Assembly: GCF_035975855.1 (NCBI RefSeq)
Contig: NZ_CP109055.1
Coordinates: 10,292,001-10,356,000, forward strand
DNA: 64,000 nucleotides
Direction of reading: 5' to 3'
DNA from: Streptomyces sp. NBC_01304
GTDB lineage: Bacteria; Actinomycetota; Actinomycetes; Streptomycetales; Streptomycetaceae
The translations under genes and the position numbers were made by a program. Positions 61,918 through 64,000 of the stretch are shown here, one piece after another. The number at the start of each line of letters is the position of its first letter. Positions within the stretch are counted from its first letter, which is position 1. The notes under the pieces are model-generated. The model made no database searches, was not told the origin of the DNA, and saw only the letters and a program-made list of their open reading frames with translations.

Positions 61918-62021
61918 TACGGACATTCCGGTTCACCGGTGCGCCGCGTCGTCACGAACTGTGAGGAGTCGACACCAGGGGTTACCCAGGGCGGGTCTCG
62001 CTACGTTGCGTAATCTCCAGT

Positions 62022-62050
62022 AAGATACGTACCTGCTGGTTTTGTTTCGT
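62022..62050. promoter_or_regulatory. ARE-like box proximal to the receptor gene
   Basis: AGATACGTACCTGCTGGTTT (62023-62042), continuing TTGTTTC, closely resembles the box at 61743-61768 (AGATACGTACC identical). It is 64 bp before GTG 62115. The + strand TAAGAT (62021-62026) is a weak -10; the minus strand shows ACGAAA, 17 bp, TATCTT, a possible second leftward promoter. Confidence 0.65.
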
Positions 62051-62114
62051 CAGTGTGGTACGCGCCCGTCAGTCAGGCGGGGTCGGTTACGGGGGCGATT
62101 GAGGGAGGTGCGCT

Positions 62115-62801
62115 GTGGCGCGACAGGAGCGGGCTATTCGGACGCGACAGGCGATCCTCGTCGCTGCTGCCGAGGTGTTCGACGAGGTCGGATACGAGGC
62201 GGCGACGATCTCGGAGATCCTGAAGCGGGCTGGAATGACCAAGGGAGCTCTCTACTTCCACTTCACGTCCAAGGAGGAGCTCGCCCAAGGGGTGCTCGCG
62301 CAACAGGTCGACGTGCTGCCGCCCGTCCCGCCGCGGGAGCTGAAGCTGCAAGAGGTGGTGGACGAGTCGCTGATGCTCACGCACCTGCTCATGAAGGAGA
62401 CGGGCGACCCCATCGTGCGGGGCAGTGTGCGACTCACCGTCGACAGCGGTATGCCGCAGGACGGCCTGGACCGGCGGGTGCCGATGCAGGGGTGGCAGGA
62501 CCACTCCAGGGCTCTCTTCGAGGCGGCGAAGGAGGCGGGGGAGATCCTTCCCCATGTCGACCTGGACCGCTTCGCGAAGTCGTCCGTCGGTGCCTTCACC
62601 GGGGTCCAGGTGCTGTCGAACATCATGACCGAGCGCGAGGACATGCTGGAACGGGTGGCCGACCTCTACACATGGCTGCTGGCGTCCATTGCGGTACCGG
62701 GTGTCCTCGTGAAACTGGACTTCGCGCCGGAGCGAGGGGCGAAGGCGTACGAAGAGGCGATGAAGCTGCGTGAGGAGCAGGCGGTGGCAATGTCTGCCTG
62801 A
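62115..62801 (+). CDS. avaR1: Gamma-butyrolactone/butenolide receptor (TetR family)
   Basis: A 228-residue receptor-type repressor of the ArpA/ScbR/AvaR family: MARQERAIRTRQAILVAAAE-VFDEVGYEAATISEILKRAG-MTKGALYFHFTSKEELAQ is the family's DNA-binding domain (HTH about 30-50), and the conserved ligand-pocket Trp is W127 (MQGWQDHSR). It represses until its hormone binds. GTG 62115 has GGGAGGTG just upstream. Position between aco and a P450 matches avaR1 of S. avermitilis, hence the symbol by synteny; AvaR2/3-like paralogues cannot be excluded. It should bind the three boxes at 61742-62050. Confidence 0.85.
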   Translation: MARQERAIRTRQAILVAAAEVFDEVGYEAATISEILKRAGMTKGALYFHFTSKEELAQGVLAQQVDVLPPVPPRELKLQEVVDESLMLTHLLMKETGDPIVRGSVRLTVDSGMPQDGLDRRVPMQGWQDHSRALFEAAKEAGEILPHVDLDRFAKSSVGAFTGVQVLSNIMTEREDMLERVADLYTWLLASIAVPGVLVKLDFAPERGAKAYEEAMKLREEQAVAMSA

Positions 62802-62889
62802 TCGCGCCCCACGGTCATTCGACGAGGGGGATCGCCTCGCGTGTTCATGGTCCGAACGCGAAATGCAATGACCGACTGGAGGGGTACCG

Positions 62890-64000
62890 ATGGGATCGGA
62901 AACTGCAGCTTGTCCGTATGCGCTCGATGTGATGGGGCGTGATCTTGCCGGTGAGACCGCGATGTTGCGGACTCAGGGGGCGGCCGTCCAAGTGGAACTG
63001 CCCGGGGGGGTGATCGCCTGGGCCGTCGTTCGCGAGGACCAGGTAAAGCGGTTGCTGACCGACCCACGGGTCTCCAAGGACGCCAGGCAGCACTGGCCGG
63101 CGTTCATCGAAGGGCGCATAACCCAGGAATGGCCGCTCTACACCTGGGTGGCGAACGAGAACATGCTGTTCGCCTACGGAGAGAAGCACTCGAGGCTGCG
63201 ACGACTGGTCGCGGCGGCGTTCACCGCACGCCGCGCCGAGGCGCTGCGGCCGCGTGCCGAAGAAATCATCGAGGAACTGATCCAGGACCTGGCCGCACGG
63301 CCCGCCGGGGAGCAGGTGGACCTGCGGGACGACTTCGCCGGCGTGCTGCCGATGCGGATCATTTGCGAGACGCTCGGCGTCCCCGCCGCTGCCAGAGCTC
63401 AGCTGTGCGCCGCGACGGACACCGTCTTCAGCACCACGGCATCGGCCGCCGAGATCATTGCGGCGCAGACCAAACTCTTCGAGCTCCTCGGCCAGTTGGT
63501 GGCCGCAAAGCGGGCCGAGCCCGGTGACGACGTCACCTCCGCGTTGATCGCGGCGCGGGACCACAGCGACCGGCTCAGTGAGCAGGAGCTGCTCGGCAGC
63601 CTGAACCTGCTGATCGCAGGGGGCTATGAAACGACCCGCACGCTGATCACCAACGCGGCAGGAGAACTGCTCTCCCACCCCGAGCAGTTGGCGCACGTGC
63701 GGGCCGGCCGGGCCGACTGGGCCGACGTGGTCACCGAGACGCTGCGGGCCCACGGCCCCGGCGGCTACTCGCCCATGCGGTTCGCGGTGGACGACATCGA
63801 CCTGGACGGTGTGGCCATCAAGAAGGGCGATCCCATCATCGTCAACTTCGCCGCCCCCAGCCTCGATCCGCAGCACTACGGGGACGACGCCGGGGTGTTC
63901 GACCTGCTGCGCACCGGGCGCCGCGACCACATGGGCTTCGGGTACGGGGCGCACTTCTGCGTCGGTGCCCCATTGGCCAAGCTGGAGGCGTCGCTGGCCC
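62890..64000 (+). CDS. cyp17: Cytochrome P450, CYP17-like of avenolide type, 3' end missing
   Basis: An open frame from ATG 62890 (GGAGGGG 4-5 bases upstream) to the window's right edge, 370 codons. P450 features are clear: [20 protein letters not shown] (C-helix H-x-x-x-R), the I-helix [20 protein letters not shown] with A-G-x-E-T-T, the ExxR helix in [10 protein letters not shown], and the haem loop [20 protein letters not shown] (F-G-x-G-x-H-x-C-x-G). The I-helix Gly-Tyr before Glu is unusual. By synteny with aco and the receptor it should oxidise the avenolide precursor chain. The 88 bp after the receptor stop show only a weak CGCGTGTTC/GAACGCG inverted repeat. Confidence 0.85.
   Translation, partial: MGSETAACPYALDVMGRDLAGETAMLRTQGAAVQVELPGGVIAWAVVREDQVKRLLTDPRVSKDARQHWPAFIEGRITQEWPLYTWVANENMLFAYGEKHSRLRRLVAAAFTARRAEALRPRAEEIIEELIQDLAARPAGEQVDLRDDFAGVLPMRIICETLGVPAAARAQLCAATDTVFSTTASAAEIIAAQTKLFELLGQLVAAKRAEPGDDVTSALIAARDHSDRLSEQELLGSLNLLIAGGYETTRTLITNAAGELLSHPEQLAHVRAGRADWADVVTETLRAHGPGGYSPMRFAVDDIDLDGVAIKKGDPIIVNFAAPSLDPQHYGDDAGVFDLLRTGRRDHMGFGYGAHFCVGAPLAKLEASLA

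Overview
The window is high-GC actinobacterial DNA, almost certainly Streptomyces or a close relative such as Kitasatospora. The evidence is strong G/C third-position bias, frequent GTG and TTG starts, ATGA/GTGA stop-start overlaps, two dispersed intergenic repeat types familiar from Streptomyces (12732-12750 and 36943-37030), a gamma-butyrolactone-type receptor locus, and a receiver/kinase/PepSY set typical of the genus. I see no rRNA, tRNA, transposase or CRISPR array. About 58 genes are supported; one is cut by the left edge, one by the right edge, and one is broken by a frameshift.

Layout. 1-1 kb: the start of a DUF6528-like gene and a small C-terminally helical protein. 1.1-4.8 kb: a 35-bp near-perfect palindrome in front of an operon of a diiron (AurF-like) oxygenase, a ferredoxin-fused FprB reductase and a dienelactone-hydrolase-like protein. 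4.8-12.7 kb: a 481-residue GAPDH, a flavin amine oxidase, a GlcG/HbpS-like protein, a GNAT, a DoxX-like/peroxiredoxin pair, an epoxide-hydrolase-like enzyme and an SGNH esterase. 12.9-15.2 kb: an SDR, carboxymuconolactone-decarboxylase-like and TetR operon whose first junction carries an ungapped partial duplication. 15.2-23.6 kb: a methyltransferase, a UvrA-like ATPase, three VOC proteins (one frameshifted, two sharing an unusual 26-bp promoter block), a GlxA/AraC regulator, a second DLH-like protein and an MFS exporter. 23.8-31.8 kb: a sigma/CAP-domain membrane protein fusion, proline iminopeptidase, a lone KAS II, and two LysR regulators separated by a 27-bp tandem array and divergent from a YeiH-type exporter. 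31.8-39.3 kb: a secreted lectin protein with six repeats, a small secreted protein, and a PepSY lipoprotein followed by a two-component system. 39.3-53.9 kb: HxlR/aminotransferase, hydrolases, a secreted lipase, a GlxA/cupin pair, a TauD-type dioxygenase, an amino-acid permease, oleate hydratase and a DinB-like protein. 54-58.5 kb: a plasmid-like island with a degenerate tyrosine-recombinase-like protein, six consecutive mini-hairpins, ParB, ParA and an HTH protein. 58.7-64 kb: an oxidoreductase and then an avenolide-type butenolide signalling locus (acyl-CoA oxidase, TetR receptor, P450) with three receptor-box candidates.

The two systems I would look at first are the signalling locus at 59.75-64 kb and the partition island at 54-58.5 kb. 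In the first, receptor boxes sit exactly in the 17-bp spacers of two divergent promoters. In the second, the hairpins have the GC-GNA-GC loop chemistry known from Streptomyces telomeres. A cross-cutting oddity is that several genes are followed by tandem copies of their own stop-codon region (2.2, 10.1, 13.7-14.0, 26.8 and 44.6 kb).
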